From positions 1 through 49,216 of the forward strand of contig NZ_SSGF01000035.1 in NCBI RefSeq assembly GCF_008015755.1: a stretch of 49,216 nt of DNA. The letters are read 5' to 3'. The position numbers were made by a program, and so were the translations under genes. Source of the DNA: Methylophilus sp. Its GTDB lineage: Bacteria; Pseudomonadota; Gammaproteobacteria; Burkholderiales; Methylophilaceae. This document shows positions 15,270 to 26,985 of this stretch, piece after piece (positions within the stretch are counted from its first letter, which is position 1; each line of letters opens with the position of its first letter). The notes under the pieces were generated by a model, which saw only the letters and a program-made list of their open reading frames with translations, was not told the DNA's origin and did no database searches.

Positions 15270-16697
15270 TTAGCGCGGCAGGGTTGAGCTGCCCATCAGG
15301 AATGCATCGACCTCGCGTGCGCATTGACGGCCTTCGCGAATCGCCCAGACCACCAGAGATTGGCCGCGGCGGATATCGCCTGCCGCAAACACTTTGGCTT
15401 TACTGGTTTTGTAGCAGCCTTCGCCATCGGTGGTGGCTTTAACATTGCCACGGTTGTCTTTTTCTACACCAAACACGTCCAGCACTTTTTGCACGGGTGA
15501 AACAAAACCCATGGCCAAAAATACCAGGTCGGCTTTGATGGTGAATTCAGAGCCAGGCACTTCGACCATTTTGCCGTCTTTCCACTCAACGCGTGCGCCT
15601 TTGAGCGCGGTCAGTTTGCCGTTTTCGCCGATCAGCTCTTTAGTGGTGATCGACCAGTCACGGTCTGCGCCTTCTTCATGTGAGCTGGACGTGCGCATTT
15701 TGAGTGGCCAGTTTGGCCACACCAGCGCTTTGTTTTCTTTTTCTGGTGGTTGCGGCATCAACTCAAATTGAGTGACGCTGGCAGCGCCATGACGGTTAGA
15801 GGTGCCCACGCAGTCAGAACCAGTATCACCGCCGCCGATGACGACGACGTGTTTGCCGGTGGCTTTGATCTGGTTAGGCACCGTGTCACCGGCGACCATT
15901 TTGTTGTTTGGGGTTAAGAAGTCCATGGCAAAATGCACGCCATCGAGTTCACGGCCTGGCACGGGCAGGTCACGTGGTAACTCAGCGCCACCGGCCAGAA
16001 TCACCGCGTCAAACTCACGCTCAAGGTCTGCCGCGCTGACGTTTTCGCCCACGTGCTGGTTGACTTTGAAAGTCACGCCTTCGGCTTCCATTTGTGCCAT
16101 GCGGCGGTCAATGCCAGATTTGTCCAGTTTAAAGTCAGGGATGCCGTAGCGCAGCAAGCCGCCGATACGGTCATTTTTCTCAAGGACTGTTACGCTGTGG
16201 CCGGCACGCGCCAATTGCTGTGCCGCTGCCAAGCCTGCTGGGCCAGAGCCGACCACGGCAATCTGTTTGCCAGTTTTGTTCTGGTTGATCTGCGGCGTGA
16301 CCCAGCCGTTTTCCCAGGCTTTATCAATAATCGCGTGCTCGATGGACTTAATACCGACGGCGTCGTTATTGATGTTCAGGGTACAGGCCGCTTCACAAGG
16401 CGCCGGGCAAATGCGGCCAGTAAAGTCAGGGAAGTTGTTGGTGGAGTGCAATACATCAATCGCAGTCCGCCAGTCCTGGTGATAGACCAGATCATTCCAG
16501 TCCGGAATGATGTTGTTGATTGGACAGCCGGTGGTACAGAAAGGAATGCCGCAATCCATGCAGCGCGCACCTTGCTGTTTGGCTTGGTCGTCTGTTAAAT
16601 GCAGGACGAACTCTTTGTAGTTTTTAACACGTTCTTGAACCGGTAGATTTTCTTCTGCCAGACGTTCAAATTCCATGAAACCTGTGACTTTACCCAT
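15270..16697 (-). CDS. gltD: glutamate synthase small subunit
   Basis: NADPH-binding beta subunit (475 residues) of glutamate synthase. It passes electrons from NADPH to the large subunit for making glutamate from glutamine and 2-oxoglutarate. N-terminal cysteine clusters for 4Fe-4S centres are seen: [14 protein letters not shown] near residue 47 and CPAPCEAAC near 96. The FAD motif [10 protein letters not shown] and the NADPH motif [13 protein letters not shown] follow, with the C-terminal FAD segment [18 protein letters not shown]. It is 87 bases downstream of gltB with a hairpin between them. Confidence 0.97.
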   Translation of the reverse strand: MGKVTGFMEFERLAEENLPVQERVKNYKEFVLHLTDDQAKQQGARCMDCGIPFCTTGCPINNIIPDWNDLVYHQDWRTAIDVLHSTNNFPDFTGRICPAPCEAACTLNINNDAVGIKSIEHAIIDKAWENGWVTPQINQNKTGKQIAVVGSGPAGLAAAQQLARAGHSVTVLEKNDRIGGLLRYGIPDFKLDKSGIDRRMAQMEAEGVTFKVNQHVGENVSAADLEREFDAVILAGGAELPRDLPVPGRELDGVHFAMDFLTPNNKMVAGDTVPNQIKATGKHVVVIGGGDTGSDCVGTSNRHGAASVTQFELMPQPPEKENKALVWPNWPLKMRTSSSHEEGADRDWSITTKELIGENGKLTALKGARVEWKDGKMVEVPGSEFTIKADLVFLAMGFVSPVQKVLDVFGVEKDNRGNVKATTDGEGCYKTSKAKVFAAGDIRRGQSLVVWAIREGRQCAREVDAFLMGSSTLPR

Positions 16698-16740
16698 GTG
16701 AAATCATCTCTTCCCTGTTGCTTCGTGAGGACGCAACTTT

Positions 16741-16765
16741 AAAAAGTCCCCGCTTCACGCGGGGC
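16741..16765 (-). terminator. hairpin between gltB and gltD
   Basis: Minus-strand CCCCGC-N5-GCGGGG stem followed by ACTTTTT. Within an operon this would act as a partial terminator that lowers gltD relative to gltB, or as an mRNA-stabilising hairpin. Confidence 0.55.
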
Positions 16766-16784
16766 ATTCAATTAACAAAAACGA

Positions 16785-19700
16785 TTAAGCCGCTTGTTTG
16801 GCAGAAGCGGCAGCCATTTCGGTCAGTGCGCGTTTGTATTCGTTAGGGAACACTTTAACGAATTTCGCACGTGACGCTGGCCAGTCCGCGAGCAACTCTT
16901 TGGCGCGTGGGCTGCCTGTCAGTGCCAGATGCTGTTCGATCAGACCTTTCAAAATCACTTCGTCAGGCTGACCCAGATGCTGCACTTTACCAACATCGGC
17001 TTCAGCGGCTTCTACTTTGTCCAGCGACACCATGCTCATATTGCAACGCTGTGCAAACTTGCCGTCAATGTCGTAGACATAAGCAATGCCGCCGCTCATG
17101 CCTGCCGCAAAGTTCTGGCCGGTTTGCCCCAGCACCAGTACCGTACCGCCAGTCATGTATTCACAGCCGTGGTTACCAACGCCTTCAACGACCGCGGTTG
17201 CGCCTGAGTTACGTACACAGAAACGTTCACCTGCCACGCCACTCAAGAAGCTCTCGCCAGTGGTTGCACCATACATCACGGTGTTGCCGACAATAATGTT
17301 CTCGTAAGACAAACCACGGAAGGTCGCTGGCGGTTTGATAATGATGCGACCACCACACAAGCCCTTACCGACGTAATCGTTACCTTCACCCGTGAGCTCA
17401 AACGTGATGCCTTTGGCCAGAAATGCGGCGAAGCTCTGGCCGGAGGTGCCGGTAAATTTGACACTGATGGTGTCATCCGGCAAGCCTGCATGACCATAAC
17501 GGCTGGCGACTTCGTGTGACAACATGGTGCCCACGGTACGGTTGGTGTTAACGATAGGCAGGTTGATACTGACTTTTTCGCCTTTTTCCAATGCTGGTTT
17601 GGCTAGCTCAATCAATTGATTGTCCAGCGCTTTGACCAGGCCGTGGTCTTGTACATCATTGTTTTTGCGTGACACGCTGGCTGGCATTTCTGGCAGGTGG
17701 AATACTTTGCTGAAGTCCAGGCCATTGATTTTCCAGTGCTCGATACCGGCTTTCATGTCCAGCAAGTCTGCTCGACCAATCAGGTCGTCAAACTTGGCAA
17801 TCCCGATGCTGGCCATCAACTCACGCACTTCTTCAGCCACAAAGAAGAAGTAGTTAACGACATGCTCTGGCTGGCCAGTAAATTTCTTGCGCAACTCGGG
17901 ATCTTGTGTCGCCACGCCAACCGGACAGGTATTCAAGTGACACTTACGCATCATGATACAGCCTTCAACCACCAATGGTGCGGTGGCAAAGCCGAACTCA
18001 TCAGCACCCAGCAGGGCGCCAATCAATACGTCACGGCCAGTTTTCATCTGACCATCGACTTGTAATACCACGCGGCCGCGCAGCTGGTTCAATACCAGGG
18101 TCTGTTGGGTTTCAGCCAGGCCGAGTTCCCATGGCGTACCGGCATGCTTAATCGATGAAATCGGTGAAGCGCCTGTGCCGCCGTCATGGCCAGCCACCAC
18201 AATGTGGTCGGACTTGGCTTTTGCCACGCCGGCAGCCACCGTACCAATCCCGGTTTCTGACACCAGCTTCACTGAAATAGACGCTTTTGGATTGGCATTT
18301 TTCAGGTCGTGAATCAACTGCGCCAAATCTTCAATCGAATAAATATCGTGATGAGGTGGAGGTGAGATCAAGCCCACGCCAGGCACGGAGAAACGCAGTT
18401 TCGCGATGTATGGGGAGACTTTATGGCCTGGTAATTGGCCACCTTCACCTGGTTTAGCGCCTTGTGCCATCTTGATCTGAATCTGGTCAGCGCTGCTCAG
18501 GTACTCAGCCGTCACTCCAAAGCGGCCAGAAGCCACTTGCTTGATGCGTGAGCGCATAGAGTCGCCAGCCTTCAAGGCTACGTCGGCTTCAATCAGGTCG
18601 GAGCCCAGTACTTTGGCAATGCTCGAATCCACTTGTACTGGAATAAAGCGTTTAACGTCTTCACCACCTTCACCAGTGTTGGACTTACCGCCAATACGGT
18701 TCATCGCAATGGCTAAAGTCGCGTGCGCTTCGGTAGAGATGGAGCCCAGTGACATGGCGCCAGTCGCAAAGCGCTTGACGATGTCTTTGGCAGACTCCAC
18801 TTGATCCAGCGGAATCGCTTTGCCTGCCGGTTTGATTTCGAACAGGCCGCGCAAGGTCATGTGACGGCGGGTCTGGTCGTTAATCAGTGCAGCATATTCT
18901 TTATAAGTGTCATACTGGCCAGTACGGGTCGCATTTTGCAGCTTGCTGATAGACTGTGGCGTCCACAAGTGCTCTTCACCACGCACACGGAAGGCATAAT
19001 CACCACCTGCTTCCAGCGCGTTAGACAACACGGGATCGCTACCAAATGCCTGGCTATGCAAACGCACGGTTTCTTCAGCCACTTGTTCCAGGCCGATACC
19101 TTCAATCTGGCTCACGGTGCCAGTGAAGTAATCATTCACAAACTGGCTGTTGAGGCCAATCGCTTCGAAAATCTGTGCGCCGCAGTAAGACTGGTAAGTC
19201 GAGATACCCATTTTGGACATGACTTTGTACAAGCCTTTACCAATCGCTTTGACGAAGTTTTTGCCCGCTTTTTCAACATCGCTGGTCATGGTCTTCATGG
19301 TTTCATACACCAACCATGGGCACACTGCTTCGGCGCCGTAACCCGCCAACAGCGCAAAGTGGTGTACTTCACGGGCTGAGCCGGTGTCAATCACCAGGCC
19401 AGTGCTGGTGCGCAAGCCTGATTTGACCAGGAACTCGTGGGTGGCAGAACAGGCCAGCAATGCTGGAATCGCGATGCGGCTGGCAGACACGCTGCGGTCA
19501 GACAGAATCAAGACGTTGTAACCGTCATGCACGGCTTTCTCGGCCTGGTCATGCAATATATCCAGTGCCTGTTTCATGCCTGCTTTACCTTGGGCGGCAT
19601 CGTAAGTGAGATCGAGTACGATGGACTTGAACTGGCCTTTGGTCAGTGACTCAATCTGTTTAAGTTTTTCCAGGCCATCCAGGCTCAATACTGGTTGGCT

Positions 19701-21461
19701 GCTTTCCAGGCGCAATGGCGGGTTGGTTTCATCAACCGCCAGCAGGTTAGGCTTAGGGCCAATAAACGTCACCAAGGACATAACCAACTCTTCACGAATC
19801 GGGTCGATTGGCGGGTTAGTAACCTGTGCGAACAACTGTTTAAAGTAGTTGTACAAGGTTTTGGCTTTGTTGGACAACACTGGCAGGGCCGCGTCGTTAC
19901 CCATGGAGCCAGAGCCTTCTTCGCCGTTATCCAGCATCGGTTGCAGCACAAACTTCAGGTCTTCTTGTGAATAACCAAATGCTTGTTGTGTGTCCAGCAA
20001 GTCCGCATTCAGGCTCACTTGACCGTTGCCAACATTGGGTAACTCGGTCAGGTGGAAGCGGGTTTGTGCTATCCATTGACGGTAAGGCTTGGCTTGTGCC
20101 AACTCTGTTTTGACTTCTTCGTCATCAATGATGCGGCCTTGCTCCATGTCGATCAGCAGCATTTTGCCTGGCTGCAAGCGCCATTTTTTAACGATTTTTT
20201 CTTGTGGGAAGGTGATCACGCCCATTTCAGACGCCATCATCACGATGTCGTCTTCTGTGACCAGGTAGCGCGCCGGGCGCAAACCGTTACGGTCCAGGGT
20301 GGCACCAATCATTTTGCCGTCGGTGAACGCAACCGCAGCCGGGCCATCCCATGGCTCCATCAATGCAGCGTGGTATTCGTAGAAGGCGCGGCGGTCTTCA
20401 TCCATCAATGGATTACCAGCCCAGGCTTCCGGGATCAGCATCATCATGGCATGCGGCAGGCTGTAACCGCCAGCCACCAGCAGTTCCAGGCAGTTGTCGA
20501 AACAGGCGGAGTCAGACTGGCCTTCGGCGATTAATGGCCACAGCTTTTCCAAGTCTTCGCCGAGTACGGCGGATTTCATGGTTTCGTGACGGGCGGCCAT
20601 CCAGTTGACGTTGCCTTGCACGGTGTTGATTTCACCGTTGTGCGCAATCATGCGGAATGGGTGAGCCAGATCCCAGGCAGGGAATGTGTTGGTCGAAAAA
20701 CGCTGGTGTACCAGTGCCAATGCAGAGATGACGCGCGCGTCTTTCAAATCTTTATAGTAAACCCCCACCTCATTCGCCAGCAGCATGCCTTTATAGACAA
20801 TCGTGCGGGAAGAGAATGAAGGCATGTAAAACTGCGCTTTGTCTTGCAGGTTGAGTGCGCGAATCGCGTGCTCAATCCGTTTGCGAATCACAAAGCATTT
20901 GCGTTCAAAGGCGGTGCTGTCAGCGGTTGTGCTGGCAATAAACACCTGGCGCATCACCGGCTCAACGGCGCGTGCAGCATCCGCGATGTTGCTGTTGTCG
21001 ACAGGTACATCGCGCCAGCCTAGCAAGGTCTGGTTTTCTTCAGCGATGATTTGCGCAAAAATGGCTTCGCATTTGGCGCGGTTGTCTGCATTTTGTGGCA
21101 GGAACGCCTGGCCCACGGCGTACTCACCTGCGGCAGGCAAGGTCATGCCCAGCTTGGCCGCTTCTTCGCGCATGAAGGTATCAGGCATTTGCATCAGCAA
21201 GCCCGCACCGTCACCCAGTTTCGGGTCGTAACCGGTCGCACCGCGGTGCGTTAGGTTGTCCAGCAGTTGCAGGCCCTTGGCGACGATATCGTGGCTCTTT
21301 TGGCCTTTAATATGGGCCACAAAGCCCACGCCACAGCTATCCTTTTCGTGGCGTCTGTCGTATAAACCCTGGGATTGAGGAGCTAAACCAAACTGGTCGT
21401 CCAGAGCGGTTGCGGGATCTTGAGAAACACTCATCACGTTGTTGTCAGACTGCATGTCCAT
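16785..21461 (-). CDS. gltB: glutamate synthase large subunit
   Basis: Alpha subunit of glutamate synthase, about 1558 residues. Order of domains: glutaminase domain with nucleophile cysteine in [11 protein letters not shown] after a propeptide of about 40 residues, a linking domain, the FMN-binding synthase domain ([26 protein letters not shown]), the 3Fe-4S cysteines in [15 protein letters not shown], and the C-terminal beta-helix domain. I chose the ATG at 21461, which has GAAGAA at suitable spacing; an in-frame GTG at 21476 and an ATG at 21455 are alternatives. Its length and motifs show no damage. Confidence 0.96.
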   Translation of the reverse strand: MDMQSDNNVMSVSQDPATALDDQFGLAPQSQGLYDRRHEKDSCGVGFVAHIKGQKSHDIVAKGLQLLDNLTHRGATGYDPKLGDGAGLLMQMPDTFMREEAAKLGMTLPAAGEYAVGQAFLPQNADNRAKCEAIFAQIIAEENQTLLGWRDVPVDNSNIADAARAVEPVMRQVFIASTTADSTAFERKCFVIRKRIEHAIRALNLQDKAQFYMPSFSSRTIVYKGMLLANEVGVYYKDLKDARVISALALVHQRFSTNTFPAWDLAHPFRMIAHNGEINTVQGNVNWMAARHETMKSAVLGEDLEKLWPLIAEGQSDSACFDNCLELLVAGGYSLPHAMMMLIPEAWAGNPLMDEDRRAFYEYHAALMEPWDGPAAVAFTDGKMIGATLDRNGLRPARYLVTEDDIVMMASEMGVITFPQEKIVKKWRLQPGKMLLIDMEQGRIIDDEEVKTELAQAKPYRQWIAQTRFHLTELPNVGNGQVSLNADLLDTQQAFGYSQEDLKFVLQPMLDNGEEGSGSMGNDAALPVLSNKAKTLYNYFKQLFAQVTNPPIDPIREELVMSLVTFIGPKPNLLAVDETNPPLRLESSQPVLSLDGLEKLKQIESLTKGQFKSIVLDLTYDAAQGKAGMKQALDILHDQAEKAVHDGYNVLILSDRSVSASRIAIPALLACSATHEFLVKSGLRTSTGLVIDTGSAREVHHFALLAGYGAEAVCPWLVYETMKTMTSDVEKAGKNFVKAIGKGLYKVMSKMGISTYQSYCGAQIFEAIGLNSQFVNDYFTGTVSQIEGIGLEQVAEETVRLHSQAFGSDPVLSNALEAGGDYAFRVRGEEHLWTPQSISKLQNATRTGQYDTYKEYAALINDQTRRHMTLRGLFEIKPAGKAIPLDQVESAKDIVKRFATGAMSLGSISTEAHATLAIAMNRIGGKSNTGEGGEDVKRFIPVQVDSSIAKVLGSDLIEADVALKAGDSMRSRIKQVASGRFGVTAEYLSSADQIQIKMAQGAKPGEGGQLPGHKVSPYIAKLRFSVPGVGLISPPPHHDIYSIEDLAQLIHDLKNANPKASISVKLVSETGIGTVAAGVAKAKSDHIVVAGHDGGTGASPISSIKHAGTPWELGLAETQQTLVLNQLRGRVVLQVDGQMKTGRDVLIGALLGADEFGFATAPLVVEGCIMMRKCHLNTCPVGVATQDPELRKKFTGQPEHVVNYFFFVAEEVRELMASIGIAKFDDLIGRADLLDMKAGIEHWKINGLDFSKVFHLPEMPASVSRKNNDVQDHGLVKALDNQLIELAKPALEKGEKVSINLPIVNTNRTVGTMLSHEVASRYGHAGLPDDTISVKFTGTSGQSFAAFLAKGITFELTGEGNDYVGKGLCGGRIIIKPPATFRGLSYENIIVGNTVMYGATTGESFLSGVAGERFCVRNSGATAVVEGVGNHGCEYMTGGTVLVLGQTGQNFAAGMSGGIAYVYDIDGKFAQRCNMSMVSLDKVEAAEADVGKVQHLGQPDEVILKGLIEQHLALTGSPRAKELLADWPASRAKFVKVFPNEYKRALTEMAAASAKQAA

Positions 21462-21476
21462 TGCCAGATTCTTCAC

Positions 21477-21776
21477 TTACAAAACATTTGGAGGAACCTT
21501 CAATGATACCGTTAAAGTTTAGCAATTTCAATTGTTTAGCCTGCGTTAAATAACGGATAAATCCATTTTTTTATTTCAATTGAGAATGGTTTTTATTTAT
21601 CATTAAAAATGGCCGCAAACAACGTTAAAAATGACGATTGCGCAAGTGAGGTTGCATGAGGAGCTTGTGAGGATTGCGGTGTTTTTATTTGAAAAAACAG
21701 GTTTTTACACTATAAAGTTGCGTCTGGAACGCAGTTTGGCTTCAGTAAGCTAGAAAGGCGTAATTCGCGGTGTTTG
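21477..21776. other. 300-bp region upstream of gltB
   Basis: AT-rich spacer between gltB and the hemL terminator, with no gene. It must contain the gltB promoter, but I see no clear -35/-10 or sigma-54 site on the minus strand. Confidence 0.5.
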
Positions 21777-21806
21777 AAAAAAAACCTGCACGCATGCGCG
21801 CGCAGG
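21777..21806 (-). terminator. terminator of hemL
   Basis: Minus-strand CCTGC.GCG-loop-CGC.GCAGG stem (21785-21806, one mismatch) followed by eight T residues. Confidence 0.82.
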
Positions 21807-21822
21807 ATGTATCAAGGTTGAT

Positions 21823-23103
21823 TTAGAGGCTCGCAAAAGCGGTCGCTGCTGCTTGCACGGTTTGGGCAATATCTGCGTCGCTATGTGCGGCTGAAACAAA
21901 GCCTGCTTCAAACGCGGATGGACCCAGATAGATGCCGCTGTCCAGCATGCTGTGAAAGAATTTGTTAAAGGCGTTTTTGTCTGCCTGCATCATTTCAGCA
22001 TAGCTGCCTGGGAGGCTGGCGCTGAAATAAAGGCCGAACATGCCGCCTACGTTTTGTGCGCTAAAGGACACGCCTGCGGCTTTGGCTGCTTGCGTCAGGC
22101 CGTCTGTCAGCTTGGCGGTTTGTGCGGTGAGTTTTTCATAAAAGCCCGGTGCTTGTACCAGCTTTAAGGTGGTCAGGCCTGCCGTCACGGCGACCGGGTT
22201 ACCCGACAACGTGCCTGCTTGATAGACCGGGCCCAATGGTGCCAACACGCTCATGATGTCTTTACGGCCACCAAAGGCACCCACTGGCAAGCCGCCGCCG
22301 ATGACTTTACCAAGCGTAGTCATATCCGGCTTGATGCCGTAGAGCGCTTGTGCACCGCCAAGTGCCACGCGGAAGCCGGTCATCACTTCATCAAAAATCA
22401 ACACGGTGCCATGCTGTGTGCACAGTTCGCGCAGGGTTTGTAAAAATTCCTGTTGCGGCACAATCAGGTTCATATTGCCGACCACAGGCTCCAGAATCAC
22501 GCAGGAGATTTCATCCCCAATGCTGGCAAAGGTGTCTTTCAGCATTTGTGGGTTGTTGTAGTCCAGCGTCAAGGTGTGGGCAGCCACCTCTGGCGGCACC
22601 CCGGCAGAGCTTGGCTCGCCAAAGGTCAGCAGCCCGGAGCCTGCCTTCACTAATAAAGCATCGGCATGGCCGTGGTAGCAGCCTTCAAACTTGATGATTT
22701 TGCTGCGCTTGGTGAATCCGCGCGCTACCCGGATCGCACTCATGGTGGCTTCGGTGCCACTGCTGACCAGGCGTACTTGCTCCATGCTGGGCACCAGCGT
22801 GTTAATCAGTTCAGCCATTTCCAGCTCGAGGCCGGTCGGCGCGCCAAAGCTCAGGCTGTTGGCAGCCGCTTGCTGTACGGCAGCAATCACCTCGGGATGC
22901 GCATGCCCCAGAATCATTGGCCCCCAAGAGTTGATGTAATCGATATATTCTTTGCCATCGACATCCCACAGCTTGGAGCCAAGCCCTTTTTTAAAGAAGA
23001 TAGGCGTGCCACCCACGCTGCGAAACGCGCGCACAGGAGAGTTGACGCCGCCTGGAATCAGTTGCTGGGATTTTTCAAATAATTGCTGGTTGCGAGAGGT
23101 CAT
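21823..23103 (-). CDS. hemL: glutamate-1-semialdehyde 2,1-aminomutase
   Basis: PLP enzyme of 426 residues that converts glutamate-1-semialdehyde to 5-aminolevulinate, the first committed C5-pathway intermediate of haem. N-terminal [15 protein letters not shown] is the standard start of the family. The PLP lysine is in [18 protein letters not shown] near residue 265. [23 protein letters not shown] and the aspartate in [12 protein letters not shown] are also present. It lies about 60 bases downstream of the serine-protease start region on the same strand and carries its own terminator. Confidence 0.97.
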   Translation of the reverse strand: MTSRNQQLFEKSQQLIPGGVNSPVRAFRSVGGTPIFFKKGLGSKLWDVDGKEYIDYINSWGPMILGHAHPEVIAAVQQAAANSLSFGAPTGLELEMAELINTLVPSMEQVRLVSSGTEATMSAIRVARGFTKRSKIIKFEGCYHGHADALLVKAGSGLLTFGEPSSAGVPPEVAAHTLTLDYNNPQMLKDTFASIGDEISCVILEPVVGNMNLIVPQQEFLQTLRELCTQHGTVLIFDEVMTGFRVALGGAQALYGIKPDMTTLGKVIGGGLPVGAFGGRKDIMSVLAPLGPVYQAGTLSGNPVAVTAGLTTLKLVQAPGFYEKLTAQTAKLTDGLTQAAKAAGVSFSAQNVGGMFGLYFSASLPGSYAEMMQADKNAFNKFFHSMLDSGIYLGPSAFEAGFVSAAHSDADIAQTVQAAATAFASL

Positions 23104-23166
23104 GGATAGGCAATCTGGTAAACATCAAAAAAACGTATTCTATCAGAGCGCGCGGGCTTGATCATG

Positions 23167-24183
23167 CTACGGCTGCGGAGACAGGCGCTGTTGAATCTCC
23201 GGCCAGGCCTGACTATCGAGTTGCCGGAGATGTTGCTCGGCGTTGCTTAATAGCGTGGGCTGTTGCGTTTGTTGCGCCAGGATGGCGAGTCCGCTCCAGG
23301 CGTCAATATGGGCTGGTTGCAAGCTGACTGCGCGTTCGTAGGCTTGCTGCGCCGGAGCAGCTTGCCCTTGGCCATGTAGCGCACTGCCTAAGTAAAAATT
23401 GGCTTCTGCCGATTGTGGCTCTTGCCTAAGCCATGCGTGCGCAATGCTTTCTAGCGCCTGCCAGTCGCCGGTTTGATAAGGTTGTACCACTTGCATCCAG
23501 TATGGGCGGGCCTCTACAGGCGCATCCCAAAAAGCGGTGGCATCCGGCACGGTGCTGGTTGCAGGCGGCTGTTGCATCAGGGATTGAATCCACTCGACGG
23601 GCACGCTGTAAAAGTAAGCCTGTTTGCCGGGACTTTTAAAGGTGCTCAGTGAGACCAGTTCACCGGCCTGGTTGAATGTCGGGCTGCCACTGGAGCCCAT
23701 GATAAAGGCGGCATCCGTGCGCACAATCAGGCTGCCATCGTAAGGATATAAGGCGCGCACTTTGCCGGCGATGGTCTGTGGTTTGGGTGGGCCGCCCGGA
23801 AAGCCAATCGAAAATACCTCGTCGCCATAATGCAGTGAAGCGGCTGAGGCGAGTTTGACTGCGGGTAGTTCAAGGTATTTGAATTTGAGTAGGCAGATAT
23901 CATGTCGCCAATCGGCAATCATCTCAACCGGGCTCATGCTGTCGCCAAACTTGGAGATGCTGATGCCGTTGCTGTTGGCGACCACATGGCAGTTGGTGGC
24001 GACGGTGTCTTTATCAACCACGACTCCGCTGCCGACCCCGTGGCCGCCGTTGTTGGTCAAGGCGTGCACCTTAACTACCGAGGCTTTAAGGTGGTAAACC
24101 AGGTCAAGATCGGGCTGTGCAAGTGCCGACTGTGTCAGCAGGCCGTAAGCTATCAATGTAAAGATGTAAGGCAATAAGCGCAT
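23167..24183 (-). CDS. secreted trypsin-like serine protease with TPR repeats
   Basis: Periplasmic S1-type protease of 338 residues. The ATG at 24183 has GGAG upstream and begins a signal peptide ending at QSALA; a longer frame to 24282 has no such signal. The triad is His in TNCHVVAN, Asp in WRHDICLLK and Ser in GSSGSPTF. Unlike DegP it has no PDZ domain. Instead the last 100 residues carry tetratricopeptide repeats (EANFYLGSALHGQGQAA, HIDAWSGLAILAQQTQ). It is divergent from the dienelactone hydrolase. Its target is unknown. Confidence 0.85.
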   Translation of the reverse strand: MRLLPYIFTLIAYGLLTQSALAQPDLDLVYHLKASVVKVHALTNNGGHGVGSGVVVDKDTVATNCHVVANSNGISISKFGDSMSPVEMIADWRHDICLLKFKYLELPAVKLASAASLHYGDEVFSIGFPGGPPKPQTIAGKVRALYPYDGSLIVRTDAAFIMGSSGSPTFNQAGELVSLSTFKSPGKQAYFYSVPVEWIQSLMQQPPATSTVPDATAFWDAPVEARPYWMQVVQPYQTGDWQALESIAHAWLRQEPQSAEANFYLGSALHGQGQAAPAQQAYERAVSLQPAHIDAWSGLAILAQQTQQPTLLSNAEQHLRQLDSQAWPEIQQRLSPQP

Positions 24184-24332
24184 ATGAACTCCAATGACAG
24201 GTTGCAAGGGCGATTCCAATCCAGATTGGACCCAAAAATGCAAAAAAAATGCATTCCTGCCCACAAAGCCGTGAAAAGGCATGCAAACAGCGCTAGAATA
24301 GCCGATATTTTTGATTGTCTTAAGGATTTACC

Positions 24333-25073
24333 ATGCTGATTACAAGCGAAATCGTCGATTTGAACACTCCGACCGGGGTGATGCGTACTTATGTTCATCG
24401 TCCAAAACACGATGGCAAGGTGCCAGCGGTTTTGTTTTACTCTGAAATTTTTCAGCAAACTGGCCCGATTGAGCGTGCGGCACGCTTTTTAGCCGGTCAT
24501 GGTTATGCCGTGTTGGTGCCAGAAGTATTTCATGAGTTAAATCCGATTGGCACCGTATTAGGTTACGACGACGCTGGCCGCGACAAAGGTAATGCTGACA
24601 AGATGGCCAAAGACGTGCAAGTCTATGACACCGACAACCGTGCCATGATCGATTACCTGAACACACAAGCATGGTATGACGGTAATCTGGGGGCTGCGGG
24701 CTTCTGTATCGGCGGCCATCTGGCTTTCCGCGCAGCGTTACAGCCAGAAGTGAAAGCCACTGCCTGCTTCTATGCGACCGATTTGCATACCAATATTATT
24801 CCAAACAAACCAGGCCAGCACAGCATGGAGCGCGTCAATGAGATCAAGGGCGAGTTGCTCATGATCTGGGGTAAGCAAGACCCGCATATCCCGGGCGACA
24901 AGCGCGCCGAGCTGTATAACCGCTTTGCCGCTTTGCCTGGGTTGCATTACACCTGGCACGAATTTAATGGGCAACATGCCTTCATGCGCGATGAAGGGGA
25001 ACGTTACGATGCGCAACTGGTCAATTTGGGGTATCAGTTGACCTTGCAAATGTTCGGAAACGTACTCAAGTAA
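24333..25073 (+). CDS. dienelactone hydrolase family protein
   Basis: Alpha/beta hydrolase of 246 residues. The nucleophile cysteine is in GFCIGGHLAF, the acid in KQDPHIPGD and the histidine in NGQHAFMRDEG, the triad of dienelactone hydrolases. AAGGA precedes the ATG. No aromatic-degradation genes are nearby, so it is probably a general esterase of the family rather than a true ClcD. It is a single gene with its own terminator. Confidence 0.9.
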   Translation: MLITSEIVDLNTPTGVMRTYVHRPKHDGKVPAVLFYSEIFQQTGPIERAARFLAGHGYAVLVPEVFHELNPIGTVLGYDDAGRDKGNADKMAKDVQVYDTDNRAMIDYLNTQAWYDGNLGAAGFCIGGHLAFRAALQPEVKATACFYATDLHTNIIPNKPGQHSMERVNEIKGELLMIWGKQDPHIPGDKRAELYNRFAALPGLHYTWHEFNGQHAFMRDEGERYDAQLVNLGYQLTLQMFGNVLK

Positions 25074-25181
25074 GTGATTGCTAACAAACTTGAGTGAAAG
25101 AAAACTACGGTGCTGAATATAGTATGCCAGTTGCGAATTTCAACACAACGCGCATGCAATATCCAATACATACCCTAGTCC

Positions 25182-25211
25182 AAGCACAGGCCAAAAGCCT
25201 GTGCTTTTTTT
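25182..25211 (+). terminator. terminator after dienelactone hydrolase gene
   Basis: AAGCACAGGC-N5-GCCTGTGCTT, a perfect 10-bp stem followed by a T-run. It lies between the hydrolase stop and gnd. Confidence 0.9.
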
Positions 25212-25243
25212 ACAACTAAATTAACCATTTATTAGAGATAACT

Positions 25244-26758
25244 ATGACTACAAAAAATGCGGATATTGGATTGGTGGGATTGGCAGTGATGGGCCAAAAC
25301 CTGGCGCTTAACATTGCGGATCACGGCTATACCATTGCGGTCTATAACCGTGACCCAAAAAAAATGCTGAACTTCATCGAGGAATGCAAAAAGAATGAGC
25401 CTTCGCACGAGCGCGTGGTGGGCCATGCCGACTTGGCTTCTTTTGTATTGAGCATCAAACGTCCACGTAAAATTGTGCTGCTGGTGAAAGCCGGGAGTGC
25501 GACTGACGTGACGATTAACGCGTTGCTGCCATTTTTGGAGCAGGGCGACATTATCATTGATGGCGGTAATGCTTTGTGGACGGACACCATCCGTCGTGAA
25601 AAAGAGCTGGCTGCCAAAGGTATCGAGTTTATTGGCTCTGGCGTATCTGGTGGTGAAACCGGTGCGCGTTTTGGCCCTTCATTGATGCCATCTGGCACAC
25701 GCAAGGCCTGGTCTAGCCTGGAGCCAATCTGGCGTGATATCGCCGCCAAAGTGGACCCAGTGACTGGCGCACCTTTAGAAGGTGGCACACCAGGCAAACC
25801 GGTGCAAGGTGGTTTCTCCTGTGCTGAGTATATCGGCCCAGACGGTGCTGGCCATTATGTGAAAATGGTGCACAACGGCATTGAATATATTGATATGCAG
25901 CTGATCTGCGAAGCTTACTGGTTAATGAAAAACTTGCTGGGCATGCCAGCCGATGAAATTGGTAAAGTATTTGCCGAGTGGAACAAAGGCGAGTTGTCCA
26001 GCTTCCTGATCGAAATCACCGCCGATATCCTGCAACAAAAAGACCCTGCCGGTAAAGGCTTCCTGGTTGACCAAATTCTGGATACCGCCGGTCAGAAAGG
26101 CACTGGTCAATGGACTGCTGCCAACGCATTGGAACTTGGCGCACCTGCGAACGCGATTGCGGCGGCGGTGTATGCCCGCGCGTTGTCCAGCCTGAAAGAA
26201 GAGCGCGTAGAAGCGAGCAAAATTCTTAAAGGCCCGGCGATTGTGCAAGAGAAAGACAAAGCTGCCATTATTGAAGCAATCAAGAATGCCTTGTATTGCT
26301 CCAAAATCTGCGCTTACGCACAAGGCTTCCAGCTGATCGACAAAGCACAAGTGGCTTACAACTGGAAACTCAACTTCGGTGAAATCGCCCAGATCTGGCG
26401 TGGTGGTTGCATCATCCGCGCGCGTTTCCTGCAAAAAATCACCGATGCTTATGCCTTGAACTCACGTCTGAAAAACCTGATGCTGGATCCATACTTCACC
26501 AATGCGATGAACGAAGGCCAGGCTGGCTGGCGTAAGGTGATTGCACTGGCGGTAACCAATGGTATTCCGGCGCAAGGCTTTGCCGCTGCGCTGGCGTATT
26601 ACGATGGTTACAGAAGCGCAGATTTGCCAGCAAACCTGTTGCAAGGTCAGCGCGACTACTTCGGCGCGCATACTTATGAGCGTAAAGACCAACCACGTGG
26701 CCAGTTCTTTCACTTGGATTGGCCAGAAGCCGGTCGTCCGCAACTGGCGATTGAGTAA
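25244..26758 (+). CDS. gnd: 6-phosphogluconate dehydrogenase, decarboxylating
   Basis: Cytosolic enzyme of 504 residues that oxidises 6-phosphogluconate to ribulose 5-phosphate and CO2. In RuMP-cycle methylotrophs this reaction also drives the cyclic oxidation of formaldehyde. The nucleotide motif [13 protein letters not shown] begins near residue 10. Substrate and catalytic segments [28 protein letters not shown] and [13 protein letters not shown] are intact, as is the C-terminal tail that closes the partner site. The length fits the long dimeric type. It is a single gene with flanking terminators. Confidence 0.97.
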   Translation: MTTKNADIGLVGLAVMGQNLALNIADHGYTIAVYNRDPKKMLNFIEECKKNEPSHERVVGHADLASFVLSIKRPRKIVLLVKAGSATDVTINALLPFLEQGDIIIDGGNALWTDTIRREKELAAKGIEFIGSGVSGGETGARFGPSLMPSGTRKAWSSLEPIWRDIAAKVDPVTGAPLEGGTPGKPVQGGFSCAEYIGPDGAGHYVKMVHNGIEYIDMQLICEAYWLMKNLLGMPADEIGKVFAEWNKGELSSFLIEITADILQQKDPAGKGFLVDQILDTAGQKGTGQWTAANALELGAPANAIAAAVYARALSSLKEERVEASKILKGPAIVQEKDKAAIIEAIKNALYCSKICAYAQGFQLIDKAQVAYNWKLNFGEIAQIWRGGCIIRARFLQKITDAYALNSRLKNLMLDPYFTNAMNEGQAGWRKVIALAVTNGIPAQGFAAALAYYDGYRSADLPANLLQGQRDYFGAHTYERKDQPRGQFFHLDWPEAGRPQLAIE

Positions 26759-26803
26759 GGGCTATGCAGGGCACCCGCAATGGTGTCCGTGCGATGTATA
26801 AAT

Positions 26804-26836
26804 AAAAAAGATGGCGCTAGTCGCCATCTTTTTTTT
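26804..26836 (+). terminator. terminator of gnd
   Basis: GATGGCG-N5-CGCCATC with a preceding A-run and eight trailing T residues. Confidence 0.92.
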
Positions 26837-26911
26837 GTGAAATGATCAGAAAGCCGTATTTTAGGGGAGGCAACGCTAGCTACAGGCTGAATTCAAATCA
26901 GTGTATTGAGG

Positions 26912-26935
26912 CTCAATGCATGCATCTGCATTGAG
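26912..26935. repeat. 9-bp inverted repeat near the small-protein terminator
   Basis: CTCAATGCA-N6-TGCATTGAG, perfect arms. There is no T-run on either side. It lies between gnd and the small-protein gene; its function is unknown. Confidence 0.5.
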
Positions 26936-26936
26936 T

Positions 26937-26962
26937 AAAAAAACGTGACCCGCTACCGGGTC
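26937..26962 (-). terminator. terminator of the 62-residue small-protein gene
   Basis: Minus-strand GACCCG-N4-CGGGTC stem, then ACG and seven T residues, 23 bases after the small-protein stop. Confidence 0.87.
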
Positions 26963-26985
26963 TTGCGCCAGCGAGTAATGCGTGA

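Noticed and set aside
16785..21461. Many open frames on the plus strand opposite gltB and gltD
   Set aside because: They follow the codon structure of the intact minus-strand genes and show no family motifs or ribosome sites.
24238..24254. ATGCA-N7-TGCAT palindrome upstream of the protease and hydrolase genes, similar to the CTGCA-N5-TGCAG sites
   Set aside because: The spacer is 7 rather than 5, there is only one copy, and no -24/-12 promoter follows, so I do not count it with the shared activator sites.
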